64,000 nt of DNA. It comes from JAWXCE01 sp034440495. Lineage in GTDB: Bacteria; Pseudomonadota; Alphaproteobacteria; Rhizobiales; Rhodomicrobiaceae. Positions 42,119-51,479 of this stretch are shown in pieces. The position numbers and the translations under genes were made by a program. The DNA is taken from positions 46,049-110,048 of the forward strand of contig JAWXCE010000030.1 in NCBI GenBank assembly GCA_034440495.1, read 5' to 3'. The notes below the pieces were generated by a model. The model was not told where the DNA came from and made no database searches. It worked only from the letters and a program-made list of their open reading frames with translations. Position 1 is the first letter of the stretch. Each line of letters starts with the position of its first letter.

Positions 42119-42991
42119 TTAGTCCTTCAGAATGTCGATGAGATACTGGCCATAGCCGCTTTTCATGAGAGGCCCGGCGAGTTCTTCAAGGCGGGCGGCG
42201 TTGATGAAGCCCATGCGGTAGGCGACTTCCTCCGGGCAGCCGATTTTCATACCCTGCCTCTCTTCGATTGCCTGCACATATTGCGCGGCCTGAAGCAGAG
42301 AGGTGAAGGTGCCCGTATCGAGCCAGGCAAAGCCGCGCCCCAGCAGTTCGACGTTCAGGTCGCCAGCTTTCAGATAAAGTTCGTTTAGGCAGGTGATTTC
42401 GATCTCGCCGCGCCATGATGGTTTCACCTGTCGGGCGAAGTCGCATACGCGCTCGTCGTAGAAATACAGCCCGGTCACTGCGTAATGCGATTTGGGTTCG
42501 GCGGGCTTCTCCTCGATGCTGGTGACTTTGCCGCGATCATCGAAGCCGAGCACGCCATAGCTTGCCGGGTTGGAGACATAATAGCCGAAAACAGTGGCTC
42601 CGTGTCTGCGCTGCGCTGCGTCTTGCAACATCCGTGAAAGGTTGGCCCCGAAGAAGATGTTATCCCCGAGAATGAGCGAACAGGCGCCGCCCCCAACAAA
42701 ATCCTCCCCAATGATAAACGCTTGCGCCAGTCCGTCCGGGCTTTGCTGCATGGCGTAGCGGATATCAAGGCCCCATTGGCTACCGTCCTGCAACAGGTCG
42801 CGAAAACTCTGGTTATCGCGCGGGGTTGTGATGATTAGGATTTCACGCACGCCCGCGAGCATCAGAACGGTCAACGGATAATAGACCATCGGTTTGTCGT
42901 AAACGGGGAGCAGTTGCTTGGAGGTGGCCTGCGTCACTGGCGCGAGGCGCGTGCCCGATCCGCCTGCAAGGATAATACCTTTTTTTATCAT
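42119..42991 (-). CDS. rfbA: Glucose-1-phosphate thymidylyltransferase
   Basis: 290 residues, makes dTDP-glucose, first step to dTDP-rhamnose for surface polysaccharide. MIKKGIILAGGSGTRLAPVT and QLLPVYDKPMVYYP hold the nucleotide-binding arginine and lysine. Starts at ATG 42991, 26 bases after rfbB. rfbC and rfbD are not in the window. The upstream open frame to 43096 overlaps rfbB and is not coding. Confidence 0.96.
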   Translation of the reverse strand: MIKKGIILAGGSGTRLAPVTQATSKQLLPVYDKPMVYYPLTVLMLAGVREILIITTPRDNQSFRDLLQDGSQWGLDIRYAMQQSPDGLAQAFIIGEDFVGGGACSLILGDNIFFGANLSRMLQDAAQRRHGATVFGYYVSNPASYGVLGFDDRGKVTSIEEKPAEPKSHYAVTGLYFYDERVCDFARQVKPSWRGEIEITCLNELYLKAGDLNVELLGRGFAWLDTGTFTSLLQAAQYVQAIEERQGMKIGCPEEVAYRMGFINAARLEELAGPLMKSGYGQYLIDILKD

Positions 42992-43017
42992 GTGTTTCCT
43001 CGCGTTATGCGCGCAGA

Positions 43018-44091
43018 TCAGGATGCTGTTCGTGCTGGTTTGCGCAGCCCGAGCCGATCCCCCTGGTAAGCCCCGTCGCGGATCGGCTGCCACCACTCAG
43101 CGTTATGGAGATACCACTCGACGGTGCGCCGCAATCCGTCCCTAAAACTCACTGCTGGCGACCACCCCAGCTCGCGCTTTATCTTGGTCGCATCGATAGC
43201 GTAACGCTTGTCGTGGCCGGGCCTGTCCGCGACAAATTTGATGAGATTGCGATGCGGGCGCAAAGACGAGGCAGGCGCCAGTTCATCCATGATGGCGCAG
43301 ATTTCCTCCACCAGATTGAGGTTTTTCCATTCGGCGCCCGAGCCGATGTTATAGCTCTCGCCAACGCGCCCTTTTGTGAGCACCGCTATGAGGCCCGTTA
43401 CATGATCGTCAACATAAAGCCAGTCGCGCACATTTGCGCCCGCGCCGTAGACGGGCAGGGGTTTGCCTTCGAAGGCGTTGATTGTCATAAGCGGGATAAG
43501 TTTTTCAGGGAACTGATATGGGCCGTAATTGTTCGAGCAATTGCTGATAACGACCGGCAGCTCGAATGTGTGCAGCCAGGCGCGCGCAAAATGGTCGGAC
43601 GCCGCCTTACTTGCGGAGTAGGGTGAGTTCGGCTGATAGGGGCTATCCTCGGAAAATTTGCCATCATCGCCGAGCGCGCCAAACACTTCATCGGTTGAGA
43701 TATGGTGAAACCGAAAGTTTTCACGCCGTTCGCCGCTCAAACGCTCGTAATGCTGTAATGCCGCCTGCAACAGAGTGTACGTTCCAATAACGTTAGTCGC
43801 GAGGAAGTCCATCGGCGAGTCAATAGAGCGATCGACATGAGATTCCGCCGCCAGATGCATGACAGCATCCGGCTCGAATGCGGCGAACGCCCGCTGCATA
43901 GCTGACATATCGCGGATGTCGGCGCGCAGGAAACTGTAGCGTGAGCTTTCGGCCGCGCCCCCCACTGACGCCAGTTGGCCCGCATATGTGAGACAATCGA
44001 TGTTGAGGACTCGCCAGTTTGTGCGTTCCATCAGCCAGCGCACAACCGCCGAACCGATAAACCCCGCGCCGCCGGTCAGTAAAAGCTTCAT
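43018..44091 (-). CDS. rfbB: dTDP-glucose 4,6-dehydratase
   Basis: 357-residue SDR enzyme, second step to dTDP-rhamnose. NAD site LLTGGAGFIGSAVVRWL, catalytic STDEVFGALGDDG and YxxxK in PYSASKAASDHF, and NNYGPYQFPEKLIP. ATG 44091. Operon with rfbA. Unconnected to the PQQ genes it follows except by position. Confidence 0.96.
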   Translation of the reverse strand: MKLLLTGGAGFIGSAVVRWLMERTNWRVLNIDCLTYAGQLASVGGAAESSRYSFLRADIRDMSAMQRAFAAFEPDAVMHLAAESHVDRSIDSPMDFLATNVIGTYTLLQAALQHYERLSGERRENFRFHHISTDEVFGALGDDGKFSEDSPYQPNSPYSASKAASDHFARAWLHTFELPVVISNCSNNYGPYQFPEKLIPLMTINAFEGKPLPVYGAGANVRDWLYVDDHVTGLIAVLTKGRVGESYNIGSGAEWKNLNLVEEICAIMDELAPASSLRPHRNLIKFVADRPGHDKRYAIDATKIKRELGWSPAVSFRDGLRRTVEWYLHNAEWWQPIRDGAYQGDRLGLRKPARTAS

Positions 44092-44216
44092 AGAAACACT
44101 CGCAAAAGTTGCAAGCATTACCATAGGCCGTGGTAATCGTGACAGCAATCCAGTTTACGCAAATTCTCGGAACCGGTGTTTTCGTGCCACCATACACACT
44201 CTTGCCGGTGTGTGCC

Positions 44217-44507
44217 TTAAACCAGAGGTCCCGTTACGCGTACGCGCGCGGCGACCATGTGCGCGGTGTCCTTGCGGTAGGCCGCCATGTGCTCGCTGGC
44301 GTCATGGGCCTCAAGCGCGGCGATGTCCGCATAGACCTCGAACGCTATCACGCGGTCGTCTGCGTCCAGAGGCGTCATGACGTGGAAACTCAGACATCCC
44401 GGTTCGTTGGCGACGCAAAACTCGCCGTGGCCCTTCAGCCATGCAGCGAATGCATCGCGCTGCCCCGGTGTAGTTCTGACATCTATGCTGAGAGCTATAT
44501 TAGACAT
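44217..44507 (-). CDS. Antibiotic biosynthesis monooxygenase-family protein (putative quinol monooxygenase)
   Basis: 96 residues, dimeric ferredoxin-like ABM fold: IALSIDVRTTPGQRDAF, NEPGCLSFHVM and VIAFEVYADIAALEAHDASEHM with the conserved histidine. Relatives such as YgiN act on quinols. It follows two exported-protein genes and may share their transcript (24-base gap). Substrate not known; a link to quinone chemistry of PQQ enzymes is only contextual. Confidence 0.82.
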   Translation of the reverse strand: MSNIALSIDVRTTPGQRDAFAAWLKGHGEFCVANEPGCLSFHVMTPLDADDRVIAFEVYADIAALEAHDASEHMAAYRKDTAHMVAARVRVTGPLV

Positions 44508-44531
44508 GTTCCCTCCGTGTTCTTGTCCGGT

Positions 44532-44885
44532 TTAAAAACAGCGGATCTCGGCTTCGGCTTGCGCGCGGCGCATTTCGGCAACCTTCTCACGCAAACCGGG
44601 TTCGCTTTTCATCATCCCCGTGCGCTCGCCGCCAACCATTCCAATACTGATGATGGTTTCCGCCTCCACGTATTTATCGTATGGCAGAATGGACGCGATG
44701 ACGTCGATGGAGCACGAGCAGCGGGTAAGGGAATCGCGCGTTTGCCCGGCGCTTTCCATACAGGCGAGCACGTACTCCACCCTCACTGCGGTGGAGTAAT
44801 CGGCACTTGTGCTGTCCGCAACCGCAGCGTGATTTGCGCTCAATAACATAACGAACCCCACCGTCAATTTTACAAAGCGCTTCAT
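44532..44885 (-). CDS. Small exported cysteine-containing protein, function unknown
   Basis: 117 residues: signal peptide (KLTVGFVMLLSANHAAVA), then YVLACMESAGQ, RCSCSIDVIASIL and the terminal RCF. The conserved CMxxxG...CxCxxD pattern with a C-terminal Cys recurs in small exported proteins of methylotrophs, but I know no function. ATG overlaps the upstream stop by four bases (44882-44885), so it is coupled to the 242-residue exported protein. Confidence 0.72.
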   Translation of the reverse strand: MKRFVKLTVGFVMLLSANHAAVADSTSADYSTAVRVEYVLACMESAGQTRDSLTRCSCSIDVIASILPYDKYVEAETIISIGMVGGERTGMMKSEPGLREKVAEMRRAQAEAEIRCF

Positions 44886-45610
44886 TTCGGCGCTCCCGCT
44901 TTTTTCTCGAAGCGGGCAAAGGTCATGCGTTCGTCGATGAATGGCTGCGTGGGGCCGCTGACCGCCGTGTTCGGAACATAAATGTGGATGTCATAGATGC
45001 CGCCCGGAATCGCATCGCTCACTGTATATTCGTAAATTTTGGACTGGAAAACCTCCATCGAGGACGCGCGGGGATCGCCAAGGTAGGGCTGAATCGTCAG
45101 CTTGTAGCCAGTCACTTCACGTCCTTCATAGGTGAGCTTAACCTCCTCGACTTTTGTGCTGTCGCGAAAAGCCAGACGCACACGATTGCGGAAGTAGGCA
45201 GGCTCCCCTTTTATGAAACGCTTCATCCGTGACAGATCCCACTCCAGAAACAGCGCCGCGACAATGTTGTACTTCGTGTCCGTCATCGGGCCGTGCGTGC
45301 GGCCGCGTTCACCGGTGAACATATCAAATGAAATATCGCGCAAACCGGCGGCGCCGCTCTTGCTTGGCATAATATTAAGCGCAGCCTGATCGGTGAAGCT
45401 CTCGCCAAACGAGTCTTTGTCAGAGGTTTTGATCTCGAACGAATAGATGAGCTTGCCTTCTGGCAGCTTTTCCAGATATGGCGCATCGAAAATGAGCGTC
45501 TGTGCATCTTTGCCATGAGGGTTCGCGGCGTGCCCGATCATTCCTGAAAATAGAATAGCGCACAATGCGCCTACAACGAATGTCGTTCGGCCTGCGGCAC
45601 AATGAACCAT
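44882..45610 (-). CDS. Exported protein of unknown function, near PQQ region
   Basis: 242 residues. Signal peptide (TFVVGALCAILFSGMIGHAA), then a beta-rich body: LIFDAPYLEKLPEGKLIYSF can be split as LIFDAPYLEKLPEG and KLIYSFEIKTSDKDSF, ISFDMFTGERGRTHGP, and VRLAFRDSTKVEEVKLTYEG. No catalytic motif seen. Coupled to the small Cys protein; transcribed divergently from the metalloprotease-like gene. Confidence 0.72.
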   Translation of the reverse strand: MVHCAAGRTTFVVGALCAILFSGMIGHAANPHGKDAQTLIFDAPYLEKLPEGKLIYSFEIKTSDKDSFGESFTDQAALNIMPSKSGAAGLRDISFDMFTGERGRTHGPMTDTKYNIVAALFLEWDLSRMKRFIKGEPAYFRNRVRLAFRDSTKVEEVKLTYEGREVTGYKLTIQPYLGDPRASSMEVFQSKIYEYTVSDAIPGGIYDIHIYVPNTAVSGPTQPFIDERMTFARFEKKAGAPK

Positions 45611-45821
45611 AGTTTTACCCTCTCCAGTTTCCTCTCGCGCCGGTCACTTTTGCCGCCCGCGCATTGTTGTTGTTTTCGTCTTACCGCCTATCGCAGGTTT
45701 AGAAAAGACTATACGTAACCGGTCGCCAGTCCGTCGCCCCCGCCCTGTTCACCAAGACGTGACATAAAGCGCAATTATGAATGGCTTGGGTCTTGCGTAT
45801 CCTTGTTCGAGGGAGACGCCC

Positions 45822-46274
45822 ATGGATGCTTTGCAAACTCTGGCGATTGAATTGTTGATCTCGCTGCAAATCTACTTTCCCGCCGCCAATGCCGCTGCAC
45901 TGAAATCCCTTCGTGTTGAGACGATAAACCCAGCCGAGTTGCAGAACCGCGTCTGCGGCGCCCCTTGCCAGGTTTGGGCATGGTATTCGCCCGATGGGGT
46001 CATTTACATCGATGCGCGTTTAGATACGGCGCGCAACACCTTAGCGCGATCTATCATCGTTCATGAAATCGTTCACCATGCGCAGCATATCGCGCACGGC
46101 CATGCGGCGGATTGCGCTGACTGGATTGGGCGTGAGCGCCAAGCTTTCGCCGTGCAATCGGCGTGGCTGCGCTCGCAAGGCGTAAGACCGCCATCGTTTG
46201 TGCAGCGGGTAAATTCCATGCGCTGCCTCGAGCGCCCGCGTTTACGAAATCCGAACGCTGGTTTGGGAGGCTAG
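45822..46274 (+). CDS. Zinc-metallopeptidase-like protein (HExxH, DUF6647-like)
   Basis: 150 residues with the motif IIVHEIVHHAQHIAHGH, an HExxH plus a further histidine, and ERQAFAVQSAWL with a possible third ligand glutamate. A weakly hydrophobic N-terminus (LAIELLISLQIYF) follows the start. Cysteines in NRVCGAPCQVW suggest an exported disulfide protein. ATG 45822 has AGGGAGA upstream; an earlier ATG 45777 is not supported. The stop is one base before the response-regulator stop (convergent). Confidence 0.78.
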   Translation: MDALQTLAIELLISLQIYFPAANAAALKSLRVETINPAELQNRVCGAPCQVWAWYSPDGVIYIDARLDTARNTLARSIIVHEIVHHAQHIAHGHAADCADWIGRERQAFAVQSAWLRSQGVRPPSFVQRVNSMRCLERPRLRNPNAGLGG

Positions 46275-46275
46275 T

Positions 46276-46974
46276 TTAGTCGAGCCGGAGCACGAACCCA
46301 ACGCCCCGCACGGTCTGTATAATTGGCCGTCCGCCGCGCCCGAGCCCTGCGAGTTTTTTACGTAGATAGCCCACATAGACATCCACCACATTGATGGAGA
46401 CGCCGCCCTGACCTTCCCATAAAGCGTCGAAAATCTGTCCGCGGGACAACGGTTCGCCCTCGTGTTTGACAAACAGCTCCAGCAGCTCATATTCGCGCTC
46501 CGTGAGGTCGATGCGCTTGTTGCGCCACTCCACCTCGCGCAGCTTCGGGTTAAGCATAAGCCCTTCGCTAGAGCGCTTTTCTCCAGCGGAGCTTGGGGCT
46601 TCTTTCTGGTTCTGGCGGCGTTTCTGCGCCTTGACCCGAGCCAGCAGTTCCTGAAACGCGAAAGGCTTGATCATGTAGTCGTCTGCGCCTGCCGATAAAC
46701 CCTCGACACGGTCATTTACAGCGTCTCGTGCGCTCAGCATAATGATAGGCGCGGACATGTTTGCACCTTCTGACCGCAGGCGGCGGCACACGTCAATGCC
46801 GGATGCGCCAGGCAGGATGATGTCGAGGATGATCGTGTCGTAGAGTGTTTTGCGGGCGGTCTCGATTGCTGCTTCGCCTGAGCTAGCGCAATGGACACTA
46901 TAGCCCTCAAGCTCGAAACCGCGCTTTAGGAGAGAGGAAATATCCTCGTCGTCTTCCACGATTAGTATCGGCAT
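46276..46974 (-). CDS. OmpR-family response regulator
   Basis: 232 residues. Receiver domain with acidic pocket VEDDED, phospho-acceptor D51 in IILDIILPGASG and the lysine in MIKPFAFQELL. C-terminal winged helix LTEREYELLELFVKHEG and VDVYVGYLRKKL. Downstream of its kinase by 8 bases. Near mxaD and the xox/pqq region, so control of methanol oxidation genes, like Mxb/Mxc systems, is possible but unproven. Confidence 0.93.
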   Translation of the reverse strand: MPILIVEDDEDISSLLKRGFELEGYSVHCASSGEAAIETARKTLYDTIILDIILPGASGIDVCRRLRSEGANMSAPIIMLSARDAVNDRVEGLSAGADDYMIKPFAFQELLARVKAQKRRQNQKEAPSSAGEKRSSEGLMLNPKLREVEWRNKRIDLTEREYELLELFVKHEGEPLSRGQIFDALWEGQGGVSINVVDVYVGYLRKKLAGLGRGGRPIIQTVRGVGFVLRLD

Positions 46975-46982
46975 AAAAAATC

Positions 46983-48668
46983 CTAGCGGCGCTGATTCGC
47001 ATCAGCCTCATGCGTCGCCCTACTCAAGTCAATCCTGTTTAACGTGATGATGACGGATAGGCCGGGCCGGTCGCTTTTGCCGCTCGCGCCATTAAGACGG
47101 CCCGGACTTTCCAGCGCGATTAGGCCCCGATGCTCCTCGATAACCCATTTGGCGAGCGCCAGCCCCACGCCATGGCTCGTTTCATTGCCTGAGGGCTGAT
47201 TCTTGCCGCTGAAGAAACGGTCGAATATGCGCGGGATTTCCTCCGCCGCGATCCCGCAGCCCCTGTCGTTGACCTCGATTTTTATGGTTTCGGCGCCCGG
47301 TTTCGCCTTTACCGCCACAAACTCTCCAGTAGAGGAATATTTGATGGCGTTGGCGATCACCCCGGCGAAAACCTGCCGCAGCCAGTCCTTGTCACCGTTT
47401 ACGTATAGATCGCCCGGCCCCGCGTCGATCTCGACAGCCATACCGCGCTGGCGGGCCAAAGGGGCCACGTCGTCATAAGCCTCGGTCAGCGCCGCGCCGA
47501 CTTCCATCCGCGTAATATTGAGGTCGATACGCCCGCTCTCGGAACGCGCCACGCGCAGCAAATCCTCGATGCGCCGGTTGAGCCGCCGAGCGCGCGCCTG
47601 GATCGTCTCCACGCTCTTGCGCAAGGGCGCCGACAGTTTGTCGCCGGATTGCAGCAATGTCACCTCGGCCTCGCCCAGGATGACGGTGAGTGGAGTACGC
47701 AGTTCGTGGCTGACATCGGCGAAAAAGCGGCGGCGGTTCTGGTCGATTTCCTCAAGCTTATGGTTTGCGGCGCGTAATTCCACTGTGCGCGCGTCAACGG
47801 TCTCTTGCAAATGCGTTTGCGCGGTAAGTAGTTTACTCTCGCGCCGCGAAAGGTTGGTCGCCATGCGGTTGAAGCTGGCCATAAGCATAGTGAACTCATC
47901 GTGGCCCTTAAGACGCAGCCTTGTCTCCAGTCGGCCGCTTGAGATCGCTTTGGCGCCGGAGACAATTTCCCCAGTGCGCCGCAAAATTGACTGCACCGGG
48001 CCAAAGTACAAGAAAGCTGCTAGCGCCATGGCTCCCGTCAGCACGGCCGTCGCGATTGCGGTGAGGCTTTTTTTGAGTTCCTCCATCGCCCGGCGCGTGC
48101 CTGTCACCTCGCTGCGCTCGTCTTCCACAGCCTGCGCCAGCATGGGCGAAAAGCCTAGCCCGAAGACATCCAGCACGCGCTTCATGTTCGCGATCGTGTT
48201 CTCGGCGTCTTGCTTGCTCTCCATGACGCTGAACATCTGCCGGTCGAGATTTTGAAACATGGCGCGCATGCGGGCGACGGAAAGCCCCTCGGTCGCTTCG
48301 GCGTTTTTCGCCTCGTCCGTATCGAGCAGATTGACCTGACCCTCAATAGACTTGTCGAGGAGTTCAAAAATAGCCATGACCTGAGCTGTCGCATTTGCCA
48401 TGCGCACGCGGGCTTCATCAGGCGCGCGGCTAAGATCGTTCACATCAATAGCGTAATTGCTGATTCGGCCAGAAAGCAGAACGAGCAGTTCGAGCTGGCC
48501 CTGAGAAGCGGAAATGCGCTCCATGTAGTAGTCGGCTTTGCGGATTCCGTCGATCAATGCAAAACCCGTGGCAAGCGCCATCAGTGCGCTGCCGCCGAGC
48601 AACGCCAGCGTCTTGAAACGGAGGGAGCCCGTGTAAATGCCCAAACGTCTGATCCAGGCTTGCATCAT
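46983..48668 (-). CDS. Sensor histidine kinase
   Basis: 561 residues. Membrane helices at about 20-40 and 205-225 bracket a 165-residue periplasmic sensor rich in Ala/Asp/Glu and helical. HAMP (about 225-275), coiled coil, HisKA with H321 in FFADVSHELRTPLTV, then ATPase boxes NAIKYSSTGEF, DRGCGIAAEEIPRIFDRFF and GVGLALAKWVIEEH. The sensor does not match a named domain I know. Paired with the OmpR-type regulator. Confidence 0.93.
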   Translation of the reverse strand: MMQAWIRRLGIYTGSLRFKTLALLGGSALMALATGFALIDGIRKADYYMERISASQGQLELLVLLSGRISNYAIDVNDLSRAPDEARVRMANATAQVMAIFELLDKSIEGQVNLLDTDEAKNAEATEGLSVARMRAMFQNLDRQMFSVMESKQDAENTIANMKRVLDVFGLGFSPMLAQAVEDERSEVTGTRRAMEELKKSLTAIATAVLTGAMALAAFLYFGPVQSILRRTGEIVSGAKAISSGRLETRLRLKGHDEFTMLMASFNRMATNLSRRESKLLTAQTHLQETVDARTVELRAANHKLEEIDQNRRRFFADVSHELRTPLTVILGEAEVTLLQSGDKLSAPLRKSVETIQARARRLNRRIEDLLRVARSESGRIDLNITRMEVGAALTEAYDDVAPLARQRGMAVEIDAGPGDLYVNGDKDWLRQVFAGVIANAIKYSSTGEFVAVKAKPGAETIKIEVNDRGCGIAAEEIPRIFDRFFSGKNQPSGNETSHGVGLALAKWVIEEHRGLIALESPGRLNGASGKSDRPGLSVIITLNRIDLSRATHEADANQRR

Positions 48669-48757
48669 CCACGCCCACCAAAAGCTGAGACGGCATCGAC
48701 GTGAAAAGGAACGTGAGGCGGCTTTTCACGCTTTAAGGACGTATCAATGTCAGAAAA

Positions 48758-49297
48758 TTAACTCCCAGCCCCCTCGACAACCTTCTTTAAGCTATCCAGA
48801 CCAGCACGATAGACGCCGGTGATAGCCTTTACCGCAGCGTCATCGCTCAGCTCTGGCGGGGGATCATTGTTTGGGTAGCCGCGGTAAAAGGCTCCGTTCC
48901 AGTCCACTGTAGTTTTACCGCCCTCGCCCGGCTTAACGGTGATGCGCGACGAATAATTTGTAGCCGGTACGACTTTCACGTCAACGGCAGTGATGACGTA
49001 AGAAAAGCTGAATTTTTCCGGAGCATAGGTTTCCAGAGTCTCGTTGATAACACCGCCGTTTTTTAGGGTCGTGACGCGCGTCGCCTTGGGCGTGTTGCCT
49101 CCTTCCCCTTCCGTTTTTGCGACTCCCGGATGCCAGGATTGATCCTGAAAATTACCGACGACAGCCCACACTTTTTCTAGTGGCGCGTTGATTTCGACGC
49201 TTTCGCGCACTTTTTGCCGTGTCGGCCCGTGCGCCTGCGCAACGGTTGCGCAAACCGTTAACGTGGCCACCAACGCCATCCAATGTTTCCAACCCAT
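48758..49297 (-). CDS. mxaD: MxaD-like periplasmic SRPBCC protein
   Basis: 179 residues: signal peptide (LVATLTVCATVAQAHGP), then HGPTRQKVRESVEINAPLEK, VWAVVGNFQDQSWHPGVAK and VDWNGAFYRGYPNNDPPPE. These closely recall MxaD, the periplasmic protein that stimulates electron transfer from methanol dehydrogenase to its cytochrome. The SRPBCC fold suggests a hydrophobic pocket. It is here without mxaF; its partner would be XoxF/XoxG about 13 kb away. ATG 49297 chosen because it begins a good signal peptide. Confidence 0.86.
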   Translation of the reverse strand: MGWKHWMALVATLTVCATVAQAHGPTRQKVRESVEINAPLEKVWAVVGNFQDQSWHPGVAKTEGEGGNTPKATRVTTLKNGGVINETLETYAPEKFSFSYVITAVDVKVVPATNYSSRITVKPGEGGKTTVDWNGAFYRGYPNNDPPPELSDDAAVKAITGVYRAGLDSLKKVVEGAGS

Positions 49298-49408
49298 GAT
49301 AATCCCGTTTTTTATTGATTGAACAGAGTGATTAAACGTAGTTTGACGCCCTATGCGCAAACTATAACGAATTGCCGCTGTTATGCAAAATCTGGTTAAA
49401 GGTTCCGG

Positions 49409-51250
49409 CTAGAGAGGATTTGTGAATGCGGTGTCCTGCCGTGATCTGGCGCGAGGTTTGACGGCGGAGGCCTGAATGATGAACGCATCGGCAGGCGCCG
49501 CGCGCACAAGACCACGCACCGAGTTGCCGAGCCACACCGCGTCCGCGTCGGCCAGATCGCGTAGGGTCAGCGTGGCTTCCATCGCTTCGCCCGCCTCCAG
49601 CAACTCCTGGCGCAACGTGCCGGGTAGCAAGCCACTGGCAGCGGCTGGGGTTAACATCCGACCGTTCTTTTCGATAAACAGGTTGGTAAAACTGCCCTCG
49701 GTGAGCTGGCCGCGCTCGTTCAGGAAAACCACCTCGTCGATGGGCAGCTTTTGAGACAGACGGATGCGTTCGTTATCATAAAAATCGCGCCGCGTTGTCT
49801 TGTGATAAAGGAACGGGTTGGCGGTGTTCATCCGCGTCTCAGCGATGGCGAAACGGAGCACAGAGCTTGGGCGCGCGACAGGCGTCGATGTGACGTTGAT
49901 CGCGCCGCTTGCATCCAGCGTCATGCGCACGCGATGGCGCCTATCAAGCTGCGAGACATGCGCGGCAAGTGCTTGGCGTAGAGCACAGTCATCGAATGCA
50001 AAGGCAAAATGGACGGCAGACGCCTGAAGCCGCGCAATATGGCGATCCAACAGCCAGAACCCGACGCCGGGTCCCCAAAGCAGCGTCTCAATGAGTTGAA
50101 ACGGAGGAGTGTTATCGGTGAGGAAGCGCATTTTCAACAGGCACTCGTCATATTCGGAAGCCGCGTTCGAATCCTGCACCACGCCGGAGCCGATGCCGAT
50201 CTCGCCTCGCCCGTTTGCGCCAATCACCAGCGTTCGGATAACGACATTGAAGACGCAATCGCCGCCCGGCGCAACCATGCCGATGGCGCCGGTGTAGACG
50301 CCGCGCGGCTCGTCCTCCAGCTCGTTGATGATCTCCATGGCCCGCACTTTCGGCGCACCCGTGATCGAGCCTGGAGGGAAAATCGCTCGCAGAAGAGTTT
50401 TAAAGTCGACACCCTCGCGAAGGCTCGCCGTGACCTCCGAAGTCATTTGCAAAACGGTCTGATAGGTCTCGACCGAGAAAAGATCGGTCACGTTTACACT
50501 GCCAATGTCCGCGATGCGGCCCAGGTCGTTGCGCATCAGATCGACGATCATCAGATTTTCCGCGCGCGATTTTACGTCGCTCGCCAGCCATGCGGAGAGG
50601 CGCGCGTCTTCGCCCGCGTGCACGCCGCGCCGCGAGGTGCCTTTCATGGGCCGCGTCGTCGCCAATCGGCCTTCGATAGTTAGAAAAAGCTCTGGCGATA
50701 ACGAGAGAATTTGATGCTCGGGCGTTGAGAGCAGGGCGCCATACGGCACTTTCTGGCGGGCGCGCAGGGAGCGGTAAAGCGAGACTGGATCGCCGAAGAA
50801 ATCAAATTTGGTTTTAAAGGTGAGATTGAGCTGATAGATATCGCCCGCCGCGATATATGCCAGAGCGCGCGCAATTTTCTCATTATAGGCTTTGAAGCTG
50901 ACCGATGGCGTGATGTTCGAGAGCTGGTGCCCGCCCTGTGTGCGGGCTCCCAGCCACTTGGCGACAGATGCGGCGTCCATTTCCTGACGGCGATTGAACA
51001 AACCTATCCAGATCAGCGGCACCGCGCGGTTTGCGGGCAGCCTCGGGGTAAGCCTTGGCTCGAACAAATGGCCGAGTTCGTAGGAGAAGTACCCCGCTGC
51101 ATACAGACCGCCATTGACCGCCGCCTGAATTCGATCAAGCGCGGCGTCGACTTGCGCCACCTTGCGCGCTTCGACAATCTCGACCGGATCGGTAAACAGG
51201 TACGACTTGCCGCCAGGTTCGAGACTATTATCCAGAAGAACGAATGACAT
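49409..51250 (-). CDS. pabB: Bifunctional aminodeoxychorismate synthase I / aminodeoxychorismate lyase (PabBC fusion)
   Basis: 613 residues. Residues about 1-370 are chorismate-binding PabB (IAAGDIYQLNLTFK, MKGTSRRGVHAGED, MIVDLMRNDLGRIADIGSV, PPGSITGAPKVRAMEII). Residues about 385-605 are a PLP aminotransferase IV/PabC domain (LLDRHIARLQASA, KTTRRDFYDNERI with the lysine, NERGQLTEGSFTNLFIEK). Together they make p-aminobenzoate for folate and for H4MPT analogues. The fusion is common in alphaproteobacteria. PabA is not in the window. Confidence 0.94.
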   Translation of the reverse strand: MSFVLLDNSLEPGGKSYLFTDPVEIVEARKVAQVDAALDRIQAAVNGGLYAAGYFSYELGHLFEPRLTPRLPANRAVPLIWIGLFNRRQEMDAASVAKWLGARTQGGHQLSNITPSVSFKAYNEKIARALAYIAAGDIYQLNLTFKTKFDFFGDPVSLYRSLRARQKVPYGALLSTPEHQILSLSPELFLTIEGRLATTRPMKGTSRRGVHAGEDARLSAWLASDVKSRAENLMIVDLMRNDLGRIADIGSVNVTDLFSVETYQTVLQMTSEVTASLREGVDFKTLLRAIFPPGSITGAPKVRAMEIINELEDEPRGVYTGAIGMVAPGGDCVFNVVIRTLVIGANGRGEIGIGSGVVQDSNAASEYDECLLKMRFLTDNTPPFQLIETLLWGPGVGFWLLDRHIARLQASAVHFAFAFDDCALRQALAAHVSQLDRRHRVRMTLDASGAINVTSTPVARPSSVLRFAIAETRMNTANPFLYHKTTRRDFYDNERIRLSQKLPIDEVVFLNERGQLTEGSFTNLFIEKNGRMLTPAAASGLLPGTLRQELLEAGEAMEATLTLRDLADADAVWLGNSVRGLVRAAPADAFIIQASAVKPRARSRQDTAFTNPL

Positions 51251-51374
51251 GCTTTGGCGTCACATTTCCGCTTGAGTTGCAATTTTCCGAGAATATCACA
51301 TGATACAGCGTAGGGGCCGCGTCAAGAAAGCCGCGCGGCTTTCCTGTTATCTATAGGTGTGCAACTCTTTCTTC

Positions 51375-51458
51375 GTCATCCTCGGGGCGAAGCGCAGACC
51401 CGGGGACCCAATGTCTCTGGTTCAATAATTGGATTGCCGGTCAGGCCAGGCAATGACG
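51375..51458. repeat. Dispersed palindromic repeat, copy 7
   Basis: GTCATCCTCGGGGCGAAGCG at the left, GGTCAGGCCAGGCAATGACG at the right, with TTGGATTGCCGG inside. Between mutM and pabBC. The left part is the complement of the right part of copies 1 and 5, so copies are mosaic. Confidence 0.85.
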
Positions 51459-51479
51459 AATGGGGTGCGCAAAGCTCAG

